64,000 bases of DNA from Deefgea tanakiae (GCF_019665765.1 NZ_CP081150.1:434001-498000), one strand, 5' to 3'. Positions 27,366-37,100 are shown, counted from the stretch's first letter. Notes: generated from the sequence alone by a model not told the origin. Numbers and translations: made by a program.

Positions 27366-27734
27366 ATGAAGCTGCATCAATCTAAAGTCAAAAATGTGAA
27401 TCAATTTACTGGTTATGACACGAGCAGCGTGAAGGTGAATGATGAGCGTTTTGAAGGGAGTGTGTTGGTACTACCGAATGCAGTTCATTCATTCCGCCCG
27501 ACCTCATTTGCTGATTTGCAGGCGGATGATTTTGCCGCATTGCTTGAGTTCGAGCCTGAGTTGGTGTTACTCGGCACTGGCAGCAAAATTCAATTTCCAC
27601 ATCCGCAGCTGTTTGCCGCTTTATCCGCCAAGCGTATTGGCCTCGATGCAATGGATACGGGCGCATTGTGCCGCACGTTTAATGTATTGACCGCCGAAGA
27701 TCGCAGAGTGTTGGCTTTGGTTTTACATAAATGA
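27366..27734 (+). CDS. Mth938-like domain protein (DUF498)
   Basis: The 122-residue protein from ATG 27366 matches the compact Mth938/NDUFAF3-like fold: GYDTSSVKVNDERFEGSVLVLP near the start, LVLLGTGSKIQFP in the middle, and GLDAMDTGALCRTFNVLTAEDRRV at the end. Mitochondrial relatives help complex I assembly. The bacterial role is not established. It is divergent from alaA, with a bidirectional terminator downstream that separates it from the ABC permease gene. Confidence 0.8.
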   Translation: MKLHQSKVKNVNQFTGYDTSSVKVNDERFEGSVLVLPNAVHSFRPTSFADLQADDFAALLEFEPELVLLGTGSKIQFPHPQLFAALSAKRIGLDAMDTGALCRTFNVLTAEDRRVLALVLHK

Positions 27735-27833
27735 TTTGGTATATGTTCGTAGCTAATGTTTTATAATGGATGTAGGCTTATACATCTTGCTGTTTGTACA
27801 TGATTTTCAATTTAAGATTAAAATCATGTTAAT

Positions 27834-27864
27834 AAAAAACCACCGAAAAGCTCGGTGGTTTTTT
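27834..27864. terminator. bidirectional rho-independent terminator
   Basis: AACCACCGA pairs with TCGGTGGTT around AAAGC, flanked by A6 on the left and T6 on the right. It therefore can end both the + strand Mth938-like gene and the - strand permease gene, which converge here. Confidence 0.88.
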
Positions 27865-27887
27865 ATTGCGTAACGGATGTGGATGAA

Positions 27888-28685
27888 TTACACGCCGCCA
27901 CTTTGTTGGTAACGCTTCTCTAGGTGACTCACACCGGCAGCTAATACCAAAGTCATAATCAGGTAGATAAATGAAATCGTGAGGTAGGGTTCCCAGTAGC
28001 GCGAGTACGCACCGGCTACGGTTCGCGCAGCATAAGCCAGCTCGGCCAGACCAATCGCCGAGACCAGCGAGCTGTCTTTGACGAGCATAATCGCTTCATT
28101 ACCCAGTGGCGGCAGCATGCGGCGAAAAGCTTGCGGAATAATCACGTGGCGCATGGTTTGTCCGTAGGTCATGCCTAATGAGCGAGATGCTTCAAATTGC
28201 CCTTTAGCAATCGACTGAATCCCTGCGCGGAAAATTTCAGTAATGTAGGCACCGGCATTCAGAGTGAGTGCCACTAAGCCCGATAAAAATGCACCGTATT
28301 CTTGACGTAACGTCGACGCCATTTCGCCACTAAGCAAGATACCGTTGTCTGGATGAACCAATAAGGGCATTACCGCAAAGTGAGTGAGCAAAATTTGCAC
28401 AAACAGCGGGGTGCCACGGAAAAAGGTGACGTACGCTGTAGCAGGCCAGCGCAGTAAAAATTTAACGGGGTATTTCCAGATGCCATGTTTGACTTCAGCA
28501 AGGCGAGCCATCCCTGCAAACAATCCAATCAATGTTCCTACCGTAACAGCGACAAGGGTAATGCCAAGCGTCATTTTGATACCGTCGATGAATAATTCGC
28601 GGTATTCCCAAACAATCTGCAGCTGGAAGTTTTCTAGCAAGGGTACGGCTTGCTGGATTTGTGTCCAGAACGTAATAAAATCCAT
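27888..28685 (-). CDS. polar amino acid ABC transporter permease
   Basis: The 265-residue inner-membrane protein has a periplasmic-facing N-terminus and about five helices. It carries the EAA loop EASRSLGMTYGQTMRHVIIPQAFRRMLPPLGNE, which contacts the ATPase. It belongs to the HisMQ/GlnP permease family for polar amino acids. The binding protein gene lies upstream on the same strand with a terminator-like hairpin between. No ATPase gene (glnQ/artP type) is adjacent, so the ATPase must come from elsewhere. The amino acid transported is not determinable. Confidence 0.9.
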   Translation of the reverse strand: MDFITFWTQIQQAVPLLENFQLQIVWEYRELFIDGIKMTLGITLVAVTVGTLIGLFAGMARLAEVKHGIWKYPVKFLLRWPATAYVTFFRGTPLFVQILLTHFAVMPLLVHPDNGILLSGEMASTLRQEYGAFLSGLVALTLNAGAYITEIFRAGIQSIAKGQFEASRSLGMTYGQTMRHVIIPQAFRRMLPPLGNEAIMLVKDSSLVSAIGLAELAYAARTVAGAYSRYWEPYLTISFIYLIMTLVLAAGVSHLEKRYQQSGGV

Positions 28686-28710
28686 GTGCTTACCTATTCA
28701 AAGCTCAAGA

Positions 28711-28745
28711 AAAAAAGAAGCGCCTCTAGTTACGATGCGCTTCTT
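28711..28745 (-). terminator. terminator-like hairpin between binding protein and permease genes
   Basis: On the - strand AAGAAGCGC (28745-28737) pairs with GCGCTTCTT (28723-28715) and is followed by TTTT. It lies after the binding-protein gene and before the permease start, so it may reduce permease expression relative to the binding protein. Confidence 0.7.
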
Positions 28746-28812
28746 CGATGGTTTTAACACACTTCTTTGGTTTTAAGTGCCATTGAAGTTGTATTTAGAC
28801 CTTGAACTTGGC

Positions 28813-29565
28813 TTATTTTCCAAAATATTTGTTATAAATTTTGTCATAAGTGCCATCTGCTTTGATTGCAGCTAGCCCTTTATTGATTTGTTCAAGCAGG
28901 GCTTTATTGCCTTTTTTAACGGCAATGCCGTAGTACTCTTTAGCAAATGTTGCATCATCAATCATTTTCAGCTTTGAGTTTGGATTGTTGGCAACAAAGT
29001 TAACTACGACGCCATTGTCGGCTACGACTGCGTCAACGCCACCATTTTCAAGTTCTTTAATGGCCAATGGGGTTGATTCAAAGCGCTTGATATTTGGGCT
29101 GGTTTTGCCTTGTAATTTTTGGATTACTTCATCGCCGGTGGTACCGGTTTGAACGCCCACTTTGAGTGTTTTTAAATCGGTAAATTTGCTGACTTTACTA
29201 TTTTTTCCAACGGCAATCAGCTGTTTTGCTTCGAAGTAGGGGTCTGAGAAGTCCATCGATTGCTTACGTTCTGGCGTGATCGTGACTGATGAAATCACCA
29301 TATCTCGGTCGCCTGTTGAAAGTGTTGCAAAGATACCTTCCCAAGGGGTGTTGATGAATTTGATTTTCATGCCACTTTTCTTTGCAATCGCTTCAAGTAC
29401 ATCCACACTAAAACCGACAACTTCTTTTTTATTGTTAAGTGATTCAAAAGGCGCGTAGGCCGCATCAGTGGCTACTTGGTAAGTTTTGGCTGCGTTTGCG
29501 TTGCTATTAAAGAGAAGTCCAGCAAAAATCATACTGGCAATGAGACCTAGTTTTTTTGAATTCAT
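28813..29565 (-). CDS. polar amino acid ABC transporter substrate-binding protein
   Basis: ATG 29565 with GGAG five bases before it gives 250 residues. A signal peptide ends at about residue 25 (NANA). The mature protein is a type II SBP (SBP_bac_3): YQVATDAAYAPFES, VVGFSVDVLEAIAKKSG, STGDRDMVISSVTITPERKQSMDFSDPYF and VGVQTGTTGDEV. It captures an amino acid in the periplasm and delivers it to the permease downstream. The terminator hairpin between the two genes agrees with the usual excess of binding protein. Ligand identity is unknown. Confidence 0.92.
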   Translation of the reverse strand: MNSKKLGLIASMIFAGLLFNSNANAAKTYQVATDAAYAPFESLNNKKEVVGFSVDVLEAIAKKSGMKIKFINTPWEGIFATLSTGDRDMVISSVTITPERKQSMDFSDPYFEAKQLIAVGKNSKVSKFTDLKTLKVGVQTGTTGDEVIQKLQGKTSPNIKRFESTPLAIKELENGGVDAVVADNGVVVNFVANNPNSKLKMIDDATFAKEYYGIAVKKGNKALLEQINKGLAAIKADGTYDKIYNKYFGK

Positions 29566-29729
29566 TATTGTCTCCAGCTTGGTAAAGAAAAAAAGGCAGA
29601 AATGAGATACGTATGTGAAGTACACACAAACTCACACTGCCCTTGATGCTAGTAAGCTTTAATCCGTAAGATAATCAGGTGTTTCCCTATTTCTACCTCT
29701 TGGCTGAGGGATTTTTCTTGGTGTAGCAG

Positions 29730-30554
29730 TTATCCAATAATTTCTTCCATGCCACTGGATAGTTCTGCAAGCTCTGCCAGTTTTAAATTAAGGGTATCTT
29801 TACTTATGCCTGAGAGACTGAGTATGTTTTCTGGAATTTGGGCTGATAGATCTTCAATGCTGGGTTTATCAGCTTGCAATGTGGCAATGAATTTGGCTAA
29901 AGAGAGTACCGCAGTGAGTTTGTCGCTCGGGTCTTGTGAAGTCGGTGTATTTTGAAATTTAATGGCTTGTTGAATTTCAACAGGGAAATTCCAGCGACGG
30001 GCGAGTTCTTCGCCGACCATGACATAGTCAAACCCGATGTTGTTGTCTTCGAGGGCGACGCGATCTCCGCCACTTTCAACAAATTTATCAATTTTAACTG
30101 CCATCTCGGGGGCGACAATGTGAATCAGCATTTCGCCAATATTGTGGACCATGCCGCAGGTGAATGCTACTTCGCCATTGGTTTTAGCTTGTTTAGCTAG
30201 CCATTTACTGATGGTAGCCACAGCAAGGCTGTGCTTCCAGAATGCTTTCCGATCAAAGCCAGGGGTTGCTACAAAGGCACCGGTAATCCCTGAGGCGACC
30301 ACTAAGGTGCGAACGGTGTTAAAGCCGAGTACGACAACGGCTTCTTGGACTGAACCGATTTGGCGGCTGGCACCAAAGTGAGCTGAGTTGGCAAGGCGAA
30401 GTACTTTTGCCGTAATGACTTGGTCTTGTGCGATTTTTTTTGCGATGGTGTCGATGTCAATATCATCATTGCTAAAACTATCAATGAGTTCTTGAACTAC
30501 TTTAGGAATGGTTGGCAGTTTGTGCGTTTGTTCAAAGACTTCTTCGAGTTTCAT
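29730..30554 (-). CDS. HDOD domain protein
   Basis: The 274-residue protein is one HDOD domain: LPTIPKVVQELIDSFSNDDIDIDTIAKKIAQDQVITAKVLRLANSA, QIGSVQEAVVVLGF, and a middle GMVHNIGEMLI that resembles an HD motif but lacks the full HD-GYP metal set. HDOD proteins act as scaffolds in signalling and motility networks, usually without hydrolase activity. A signalling role is inferred. The gene stands alone between the SBP gene and rne on the same strand. Confidence 0.88.
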   Translation of the reverse strand: MKLEEVFEQTHKLPTIPKVVQELIDSFSNDDIDIDTIAKKIAQDQVITAKVLRLANSAHFGASRQIGSVQEAVVVLGFNTVRTLVVASGITGAFVATPGFDRKAFWKHSLAVATISKWLAKQAKTNGEVAFTCGMVHNIGEMLIHIVAPEMAVKIDKFVESGGDRVALEDNNIGFDYVMVGEELARRWNFPVEIQQAIKFQNTPTSQDPSDKLTAVLSLAKFIATLQADKPSIEDLSAQIPENILSLSGISKDTLNLKLAELAELSSGMEEIIG

Positions 30555-30640
30555 TGGTGTTACTCCCAGAGCATTTTTTTATCGGTCAAGCCTAAGTCAT
30601 ACTAGAACACGCTAAATCACTATGCTAGTCCAAGCATAAA

Positions 30641-30673
30641 AAAAACCGCATTCATTGCTGAGTGCGGTTTTTT
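30641..30673 (-). terminator. rho-independent terminator of rne
   Basis: AAAAACCGCATTCA pairs with TGAGTGCGGTTTTT around a TTGC loop, with A/T runs on both sides. It lies 25 bases past the rne stop and before the HDOD gene. Confidence 0.85.
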
Positions 30674-30697
30674 GTCTTTCATGTTGCTAGTGACTTA

Positions 30698-33565
30698 TTA
30701 CTGCTTGGTTTCAACCTGAGCAAGTGGTGCTGCATCCATGCTATTTGCGGTATGACTGGCGGTCACATCTTTCCGACGGCGTACTGTATTAACCGGCGGT
30801 GCAATCACTTCGGATGCGGTAACGATCTTATTAACCGTTTCTACCATTTGCAAGGCAACGGGTTCGCTGCTGACGGCGGTTTTCGCTTGTGCGCTACGGC
30901 GGCGACGTGTGCTGTCTGTCGTTGGGATCGTAGCAATTTCAGACTCAACTTTGCGAGTTGCAACTTGCTGCAAACCAACACTTTCTGGAGTGTCGACTTC
31001 GGCGACAACTTGCTTCGGTGCTGGTGCTGCAATCACTTCAGGGGCAGCCACAGCTTCGATTGCTGCTGTTTGTGGTACTGGCTCTGCTGCTACCGGCTTT
31101 GCTGATTCAACTGTAGGTGTTGCTTCTGCAGGGGTTTCAGCCACGGGTGTTGGTGCAACAATAGGTTCAATGACGCTAACAGTTGCAACAACGGGCTCAG
31201 TAACTGCAACTGCTGCTGGCGCAGGCACAACTACGATCACATCTGCGACAGTCGCCTTGACCTCTGGCGTTGCTGGTGATTGAGCGGGTGCTGGCGTGTG
31301 TGTGCTTGGTGCAACAACCACTTCACTGACAGATGCCACTGCTGCTGCATTTGCGGTATCAACTGATGCGCTCTCAGTTGCAACTGTTGTTTCTACATCA
31401 TTGCGATCACGACGATCACGACGGCCGCGACGACGACGGCTACGCGTTTCGCCATTGTTTTCGCCAGTGGCCGCAATATTTTCAGGTGCCGTAGTTACCG
31501 CTGCCAAGTCCGCTTTCAGCGTTTCGCTGCGTTGTTCGTTACGTGGCGTGCGTTCAGGGCGCGGTTGGCGCTCTGGACGAGGTTGACGCTCTGGACGTTC
31601 GCCACGTTCTGGGCGCTCTGCTTTTTCTACACGTGGTGCTGCATCACGTTTTTGGAGATCTTCTTCAATACGTGGTTTTCCACCACGGGCAGCGCGTTCT
31701 GGACGCTCTGTGCGTTCTCCGCGCTCACGGTTGCCTTCTGGACGCGCTTCGTTGCGGCCACGGCGATGATCATTACGACCGCGCTGTGGTCGTGCCGCTG
31801 GTTTAACTTCTTCAACTTTCACTTCTTCTGGAGCCGCGCTAAACCATGAAACGATTTTTTGCCATAGTGAAGTTGACTTCGCAGGCTCTGTAGCGACACG
31901 TGTGGTGCGCTCAGAAGTCGCTGGTGCTGGCAATGAAGGCGTAATGCCTTTTACCGCAGCTTCAGGGCGCTTCACTTGCTCTTCTTTGGTCTTGGCGAGT
32001 TTGTAACCTTCATCCGTTGCGGGTTCAACCATGCGATATGAAGGAATGATCTCTTCGAGTTGGTTTACATCGTCATGACGTAGGCGGGTAATGCTGTAGT
32101 TCGGGGTTTCCAAATTGGTATTTGGAATCAAAATAACACCCACTTTGAGGCGATCTTCTACGGCAAACAATTCCGCGCGTTTTTCATTGAGCAAGAATGT
32201 CGCAACATCAACGGGTACCTGCGCGTGGATTGCACCGGTGTTTTCTTTCATTGCTTCTTCTTGGATGATGCGCAAGATGTGCAATGCAGATGATTCGATA
32301 CCGCGAATGAAACCGGTGCCGTGGCAGCGTGGGCAAGCCATGTGGCTGGTTTCTTCAAGTGATGGTTGCAAGCGTTGACGTGACAATTCAAGCAGACCAA
32401 AGCGGCTGATTTTGCCCGTTTGGACGCGAGCGCGGTCATGATGCAAGGCTTCACGTACACGGTTTTCAACATCGCGTTGGTTTTTCGGGTTTTCCATGTC
32501 GATAAAGTCGATCACGATCAAACCACCCACATCGCGTAAACGCATTTGGCGAGCGATTTCATCGGCCGCTTCAAGGTTGGTGCGCACTGCAGTTTCTTCG
32601 ATGTCGCCACCGCGGGTTGCCTTGGCCGAGTTCACGTCGATTGACCACAAGGCTTCGGTGCGGTCGAGTACGATCGCGCCGCCCGATGGCAAGCTCACTT
32701 CACGTGAGTAAGCAGTTTCGATTTGGTGTTCGATTTGGAAGCGTGAAAACAGCGGCACGTCATCTTGGTAGAACTTCACTTTATGCACGCTGCCTGGCAT
32801 CACGTGCGCCATAAATTGCTGCGCTTGCTCGTAGATGTCGCGTTTGTCGATTAACAATTCACCGATATCGGGTTGGAAGTAATCACGAATAGCGCGGATA
32901 ACAAGGCTAGATTCTTGATAAATCAAGAATGCGCCGGTTTTGCCTTTTGGTTTGCCATCGGCGTCTTTTTCGCCAGCAGCAGCGTCTTCAATCGCGCGCC
33001 AAAGTTGCAATAGGTAAGACAAATCCCATTGCAATTCTTCAGCATTGCGGCCAATGGCTGCGGTGCGAGCGATCAGGCTTGTGCCTGCTGGTGTATCGAG
33101 TTGATCCATTGCTGCGCGCAATTCGTTGCGCTCTTCGCCTTCAATACGGCGAGAAACACCGCCACCACGTGGGTTGTTTGGCATGAGGACCAAATAACGG
33201 CCAGCTAAGCTGATGTAGGTGGTGAGGGCTGCGCCTTTATTGCCACGTTCGTCTTTTTCAACTTGAACGATGACTTCTTGGCCTTCAGTGAGATTGCCTG
33301 CTACACGGCCTCGGCCGCCTTCGCCGTCGCCCATGTAAGAACGTGCAATTTCCTTAAATGGCAAAAAGCCGTGACGGTCGCAGCCGTAGTCGACGAAACA
33401 CGCTTCGAGCGATGGCTCGATGCGGGTAATTACGCCTTTGTAGATGTTGGATTTGCGTTGTTCACGGCCAACGGTTTCGATGTCGAGGTCGATGAGTTTT
33501 TGACCGTCAACGATGGCGACACGTAGCTCTTCAGCTTGTGTCGCATTAAATAGCATGCGCTTCAT
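30698..33565 (-). CDS. rne: ribonuclease E
   Basis: ATG 33565 gives 955 residues starting [22 protein letters not shown], the family N-terminus. The catalytic half has an S1 domain (about 38-120), the DNase I-like metal site in [19 protein letters not shown] and [11 protein letters not shown], and the Zn-link CPRCHGTG. From about residue 560 onward it is disordered scaffold: Arg/Glu-rich repeats ([16 protein letters not shown] and variants), an [14 protein letters not shown] block, then an Ala/Pro/Val tail. It processes and degrades mRNA and rRNA and anchors the degradosome. A long leader upstream suggests autoregulation. The single initiating Met is clear from family alignment. Confidence 0.95.
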   Translation of the reverse strand: MKRMLFNATQAEELRVAIVDGQKLIDLDIETVGREQRKSNIYKGVITRIEPSLEACFVDYGCDRHGFLPFKEIARSYMGDGEGGRGRVAGNLTEGQEVIVQVEKDERGNKGAALTTYISLAGRYLVLMPNNPRGGGVSRRIEGEERNELRAAMDQLDTPAGTSLIARTAAIGRNAEELQWDLSYLLQLWRAIEDAAAGEKDADGKPKGKTGAFLIYQESSLVIRAIRDYFQPDIGELLIDKRDIYEQAQQFMAHVMPGSVHKVKFYQDDVPLFSRFQIEHQIETAYSREVSLPSGGAIVLDRTEALWSIDVNSAKATRGGDIEETAVRTNLEAADEIARQMRLRDVGGLIVIDFIDMENPKNQRDVENRVREALHHDRARVQTGKISRFGLLELSRQRLQPSLEETSHMACPRCHGTGFIRGIESSALHILRIIQEEAMKENTGAIHAQVPVDVATFLLNEKRAELFAVEDRLKVGVILIPNTNLETPNYSITRLRHDDVNQLEEIIPSYRMVEPATDEGYKLAKTKEEQVKRPEAAVKGITPSLPAPATSERTTRVATEPAKSTSLWQKIVSWFSAAPEEVKVEEVKPAARPQRGRNDHRRGRNEARPEGNRERGERTERPERAARGGKPRIEEDLQKRDAAPRVEKAERPERGERPERQPRPERQPRPERTPRNEQRSETLKADLAAVTTAPENIAATGENNGETRSRRRRGRRDRRDRNDVETTVATESASVDTANAAAVASVSEVVVAPSTHTPAPAQSPATPEVKATVADVIVVVPAPAAVAVTEPVVATVSVIEPIVAPTPVAETPAEATPTVESAKPVAAEPVPQTAAIEAVAAPEVIAAPAPKQVVAEVDTPESVGLQQVATRKVESEIATIPTTDSTRRRRSAQAKTAVSSEPVALQMVETVNKIVTASEVIAPPVNTVRRRKDVTASHTANSMDAAPLAQVETKQ

Positions 33566-34196
33566 GTAGTACTCCGACGCGCACCGCTCGGATCGATTGC
33601 AAAGCAACAGGGTGATGAAGACGTCAGTTCGGCGTGACCATAGCCATCTTATCCGGCGTGGATTAAGTCAATCTACGGGAGATAAATTAAATGGCTAAGT
33701 GTAGCGGCTTAGGAACTGGGTATCGTTCTCCACAATAATCTAAATAAGGTCTGTCTAGCTATACCCCAAGTTTCTTTCGTTTAGACAACTCAGGGTGAAT
33801 CAATCCGGTCAGTGCACTAATGTAATAAATCAATTACCATCGCTGCTTGAAACAACGGTGAGCGTTATAACCGTTCTCCGATTCGGTTTCCGGTGTTGCT
33901 TCTCTGAACTAACGAGCCCCGCGCATCAGCTCCTTATGGAGCCGGTAGGTAAAGTTTGTTTACCTACGGCGGGAAAGAATTCGTCAGGTGTGAAGCTGAG
34001 CATACGGAAAAAGAGCGGATAAATAATCAGTCGGTGGTGCGCTTTTAGCATCGCCACGGGCAATTTAGCAGTATTTTTTCAGAGTATGAATAATACCTAA
34101 ATTGCGTTGCACCCCTATCTTTAAGTCGTTTTTACGAGGCTTAAAGTGGCTACAACCTGCTGCATAATTGCAGCGCGTCACAGAGTATATGTCAAT
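33566..34196. other. 631-bp divergent region: structured rne leader and rluC upstream region
   Basis: No gene was seen. On the - strand it would be a long rne 5' leader with a strong hairpin at 33945-33967. In E. coli RNase E autoregulates through its structured 5' UTR, and the layout here fits that. On the + strand the last 100 bases should hold the rluC promoter, which I could not assign with confidence. Confidence 0.5.
33945..33967 (-). promoter_or_regulatory. hairpin in the rne leader
   Basis: GTAGGTAAA and TTTACCTAC form a perfect nine-base stem around GTTTG, about 380 bases upstream of the rne start. It may be an RNase E sensing element as in enterobacterial rne leaders. That role is inferred. 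Confidence 0.45.
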
Positions 34197-35162
34197 ATGT
34201 CCGAGACAAGCAAAGCGTCTGTCACTTTCGTGACGGTCGATAGTGAAGATGCGGGTCAGCGGCTCGATAATTTTTTGTTAAAAATGCTTAAAGGCGTGCC
34301 AAAAAGTCATGTGTATCGCATCGTTCGTTCTGGCGAAATTCGCGTCAATAAGGGGCGTGTGGATGTCACCTATCGCTTAATCGAAGGTGATGTGCTACGG
34401 ATTCCGCCGGTACGAGTCGCTGAAAAGGCGCCAGTCCCAGCGACGGTGTCGAATGCCGCTGAATTAGTGCAAATTCCCATCGTTTTTGAAGATGACGCCT
34501 TGATTGTATTGAATAAACCATCAGGAATGGCAGTGCATGGCGGTTCAGGAATCAGCTTTGGTGTGATTGAGTTATTGCGTGCGCAACGCCCGCAAGCCAA
34601 ATTTTTAGAGTTGGTACACCGACTTGATCGCGATACTTCGGGCTTATTATTGGTCGCTAAAAAACGCAGTGCCTTAGTTAAATTACATGAGGTGCTGCGT
34701 GATAATCACCGCATTGATAAGCGTTATTTAGCTTTGGTGCAAGGTGTGTGGCCTAATCCGCGCTCGCACATTAAATTTAAGCTACTGAAATACGAATTGC
34801 CCGACGGTGAGCGTCGCGTGAAGGTACACAGTGATGGGCTGACTTCGCATACGACCGTGAATTTGAAACAAGTTTGGCCTGGGAAAGCCAGTTTGGTTGA
34901 ATGCGAGTTGAAAACGGGCCGCACGCATCAAATTCGGGTGCATTTATCTGAAAGTGGTCATCCTATTTTAGGGGATGATAAATATGGTGAGGCATCGGTG
35001 AACAAGGCTTTTTCTCGTGAAGGCTTGAAACGCATGTTCTTGCATGCATGGCGTTTGTGTGTAGATCATCCGCTAACGGGTGTGCGGATGGAGTTGGAAG
35101 CGCCATTGCCGCCTGAGTTACAGTCCTATATTGATAAATTGAATGCACAGGGAAAATCATGA
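34197..35162 (+). CDS. rluC: 23S rRNA pseudouridine synthase RluC
   Basis: ATG 34197 gives 321 residues, close to E. coli RluC (319). An N-terminal S4 domain (about 15-80) includes GQRLDNFLL and VNKGRVDVTYRL. The catalytic motif HRLDRDTSGLLL places Asp144, the same number as in E. coli. KTGRTHQIRVHL is the C-terminal RluA-family signature. It modifies three uridines (955, 2504, 2580 in E. coli numbering) of 23S rRNA. It is divergent from rne, as in many proteobacteria. Its stop overlaps the HAD gene (ATGA). Confidence 0.95.
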   Translation: MSETSKASVTFVTVDSEDAGQRLDNFLLKMLKGVPKSHVYRIVRSGEIRVNKGRVDVTYRLIEGDVLRIPPVRVAEKAPVPATVSNAAELVQIPIVFEDDALIVLNKPSGMAVHGGSGISFGVIELLRAQRPQAKFLELVHRLDRDTSGLLLVAKKRSALVKLHEVLRDNHRIDKRYLALVQGVWPNPRSHIKFKLLKYELPDGERRVKVHSDGLTSHTTVNLKQVWPGKASLVECELKTGRTHQIRVHLSESGHPILGDDKYGEASVNKAFSREGLKRMFLHAWRLCVDHPLTGVRMELEAPLPPELQSYIDKLNAQGKS

Positions 35163-35815
35163 GTCGTCGATTTGATTTATTAGTTTTTGACTGGGATGGC
35201 ACGCTGATGGACAGCACCGGCATGATTGCGCGCTCGATTCAGCGCGCTTTTGCCGAGGTTGGGCTGTCTGAACCGAGTGATGTCGATGCGCGCTATGTCA
35301 TTGGTTATGGTTTACACGAGGCGATGCAGTATCTGGCCCCCGATATTGATGCGAACAAAATTCAGCAAGTCGTCGATGCGTATCGTGGCCATTTTTTAGC
35401 CAAAGACCATGAGCTGCAATTGTATGCAGGCGTGCTTGAGTCTTTGCCGCGCTTGCAAGACGCTGGGTTTCGTCTGGCTGTGGCAACGGGTAAGTCTCGG
35501 GCTGGTTTAGATCGCGTGTTGGCTGCAACAGATTTAGCGCACTTTTTTGAAGCAACAAGAACTGCTGACGAAGCATTTTCCAAGCCCCATCCGGCGATGT
35601 TGGAATATCTTTTAGATAAAACCGATGTGGCTGCTGATCGTGCTGTAATGATTGGCGATACCACCCATGATTTGCAATTGGCGATCAACGCAGGAACCGC
35701 AAGTTTGGCGATGAGCTATGGTGCGCATCCGCTAGAGGATTTGTTGCCTTTGAACCCGTTGGCGCATTTTGATGATTTTTCTGCACTGACCGATTGGATC
35801 TTGACGCATGGCTGA
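35159..35815 (+). CDS. HAD-IA family phosphatase (phosphoglycolate phosphatase-like)
   Basis: The 218-residue protein has motif I FDWDGTLMDS with Asp11 and Asp13, a helical cap with HEAMQYLAPD, motif II VATGKSRAG, motif III Lys in FSKPHPAM, and motif IV IGDTTHDLQLA. It is a soluble phosphohydrolase. Homologues in this operon position are usually annotated as phosphoglycolate phosphatase-like, but the substrate is not certain. The start overlaps the rluC stop and the stop overlaps the Rieske gene by eight bases, so the three are translationally coupled. Confidence 0.9.
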   Translation: MSRRFDLLVFDWDGTLMDSTGMIARSIQRAFAEVGLSEPSDVDARYVIGYGLHEAMQYLAPDIDANKIQQVVDAYRGHFLAKDHELQLYAGVLESLPRLQDAGFRLAVATGKSRAGLDRVLAATDLAHFFEATRTADEAFSKPHPAMLEYLLDKTDVAADRAVMIGDTTHDLQLAINAGTASLAMSYGAHPLEDLLPLNPLAHFDDFSALTDWILTHG

Positions 35816-36152
35816 ACGTTGGATTTGTCGATCTGACTCTGTAGTCGAACGAGGCTTGGCATTTCGTTTTCTAGTTCAGCGCGACGGGCGCAAGCGAAAC
35901 GCGATATTGATTCGTTTCTCTCAGCACATTTATGCCTATATCAATGAATGTGCCCATGTGCCGATTGAGCTAGATTACAATTTGGGTGATGTTTTTGATT
36001 TAACGCGTGAATATTTAATCTGCTCTACCCATGGTGCGTATTACAATCCACGTAATGGCCTTTGTTTGGGGGGGCCGTGTACAGGACGGCGATTGCCGTC
36101 CTTGGTGGTAAGAGAGCATGATGATGCCGTTTGGCTGATAGAGGAAAATTGA
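35808..36152 (+). CDS. Rieske [2Fe-2S] domain protein
   Basis: The 114-residue protein is a single Rieske domain. Cys48-Ala-His50 and Cys72-Ser-Thr-His75 are the cluster ligands, with extra cysteines at 86 and 91 in GLCLGGPCTG. No membrane anchor or oxygenase domain is present, so it may act as a soluble electron carrier or redox sensor. It is wedged between the HAD phosphatase and S49 peptidase genes, overlapping the first by eight bases. The role in this otherwise rRNA/protein-quality operon is unknown. Confidence 0.9.
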   Translation: MAERWICRSDSVVERGLAFRFLVQRDGRKRNAILIRFSQHIYAYINECAHVPIELDYNLGDVFDLTREYLICSTHGAYYNPRNGLCLGGPCTGRRLPSLVVREHDDAVWLIEEN

Positions 36153-36154
36153 GA

Positions 36155-37090
36155 ATGAATGAAGCTTTTGAACGTAGTGTCTTGCAAGATGTACTGACAG
36201 CTTCACTAAAAGAGCAGCGGCGTGCACGTCGTTGGGGTATTTTCTTTAAATTACTGACATTCAGTTATTTATTTATCATTTTGGCTTTAGTGATGGGCTG
36301 GATTGGTAATCGCGAAGGCGATAAGTTGGCAAACCAAGCGCATACTGCGGTTGTCGACTTGCAAGGTACGATTGCAGCAGGTGGTGAAACTAATAGTGCT
36401 TTGGTGGTGGATGGATTAAAAGCAGCGTTTGAAGATAAAAATACCAAGGCAGTGATTTTGCGCGCCAATAGCCCTGGTGGTAGTCCAGTGCAAGCGGGCA
36501 TGATGCGCGATGAAATCGAGCGTTTGAAAAAGCAATATCCGCAAACACCGTTTTATGTGGTGATTGAGGATATTTGCGCATCCGGTTGCTACTATGCCGC
36601 TGTGACTGGAAATAAAATTTTTGCCGATAAAGCATCGATTGTAGGTTCGATCGGTGTATTGATGGATGGGTTTGGTTTTACAGGTGTGATGGAAAAAGTG
36701 GGTGTAGAGCGTCGTTTGCTCACGGCGGGGGCCAATAAAGGATTCCTAGATCCATTTTCGCCGCAAAGCCCAGAACAAAAAGAACGTGCTGTTGGCATGC
36801 TCGATGAAATACATCAGCAATTTATCGCTGTTGTAAAGGCTGGCCGAGGCAAAAAACTGGCTGATAACCCAGATATATTCTCTGGCTTGGTATGGTCAGG
36901 TGAGACTGGAATGAAGCTGGGTTTGGTGGATGCTTTTGGTTCTGTTGATAGCGTGGCGCGCGATATTGTGAAAGTCGACAATATTGTTGATTTCACGCCG
37001 CAGCCAAGTTTTTCGGATCGTATCGCGCGCCAATTGGGTGTTGCAGCTGCGACTACTTTCAGTTCTCAATTAAATATGCAAATCAAATAA
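36155..37090 (+). CDS. S49 family peptidase (SppA-like)
   Basis: ATG 36155 with GAGGA nine bases upstream gives 311 residues. One membrane helix (about 28-48, FKLLTFSYLFIILALVMGW) anchors it with the catalytic part in the periplasm. ANSPGGSPVQAG, EDICASGCYYAAVTGNKIFA (Ser in ASG as nucleophile) and SIVGSIGVLMDGFG are S49 motifs. SppA-type enzymes degrade signal peptides in the membrane. The length is that of the short single-domain form. It follows the Rieske gene by two bases. Confidence 0.92.
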   Translation: MNEAFERSVLQDVLTASLKEQRRARRWGIFFKLLTFSYLFIILALVMGWIGNREGDKLANQAHTAVVDLQGTIAAGGETNSALVVDGLKAAFEDKNTKAVILRANSPGGSPVQAGMMRDEIERLKKQYPQTPFYVVIEDICASGCYYAAVTGNKIFADKASIVGSIGVLMDGFGFTGVMEKVGVERRLLTAGANKGFLDPFSPQSPEQKERAVGMLDEIHQQFIAVVKAGRGKKLADNPDIFSGLVWSGETGMKLGLVDAFGSVDSVARDIVKVDNIVDFTPQPSFSDRIARQLGVAAATTFSSQLNMQIK

Positions 37091-37100
37091 AGCACGAATA

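Noticed and set aside
30662-31849. + strand open frames up to 147 codons opposite the rne tail
   Set aside because: They arise from the repetitive Ala/Pro/Arg-rich rne tail read in antisense and show Cys/Ala/Thr-biased peptides without folds.
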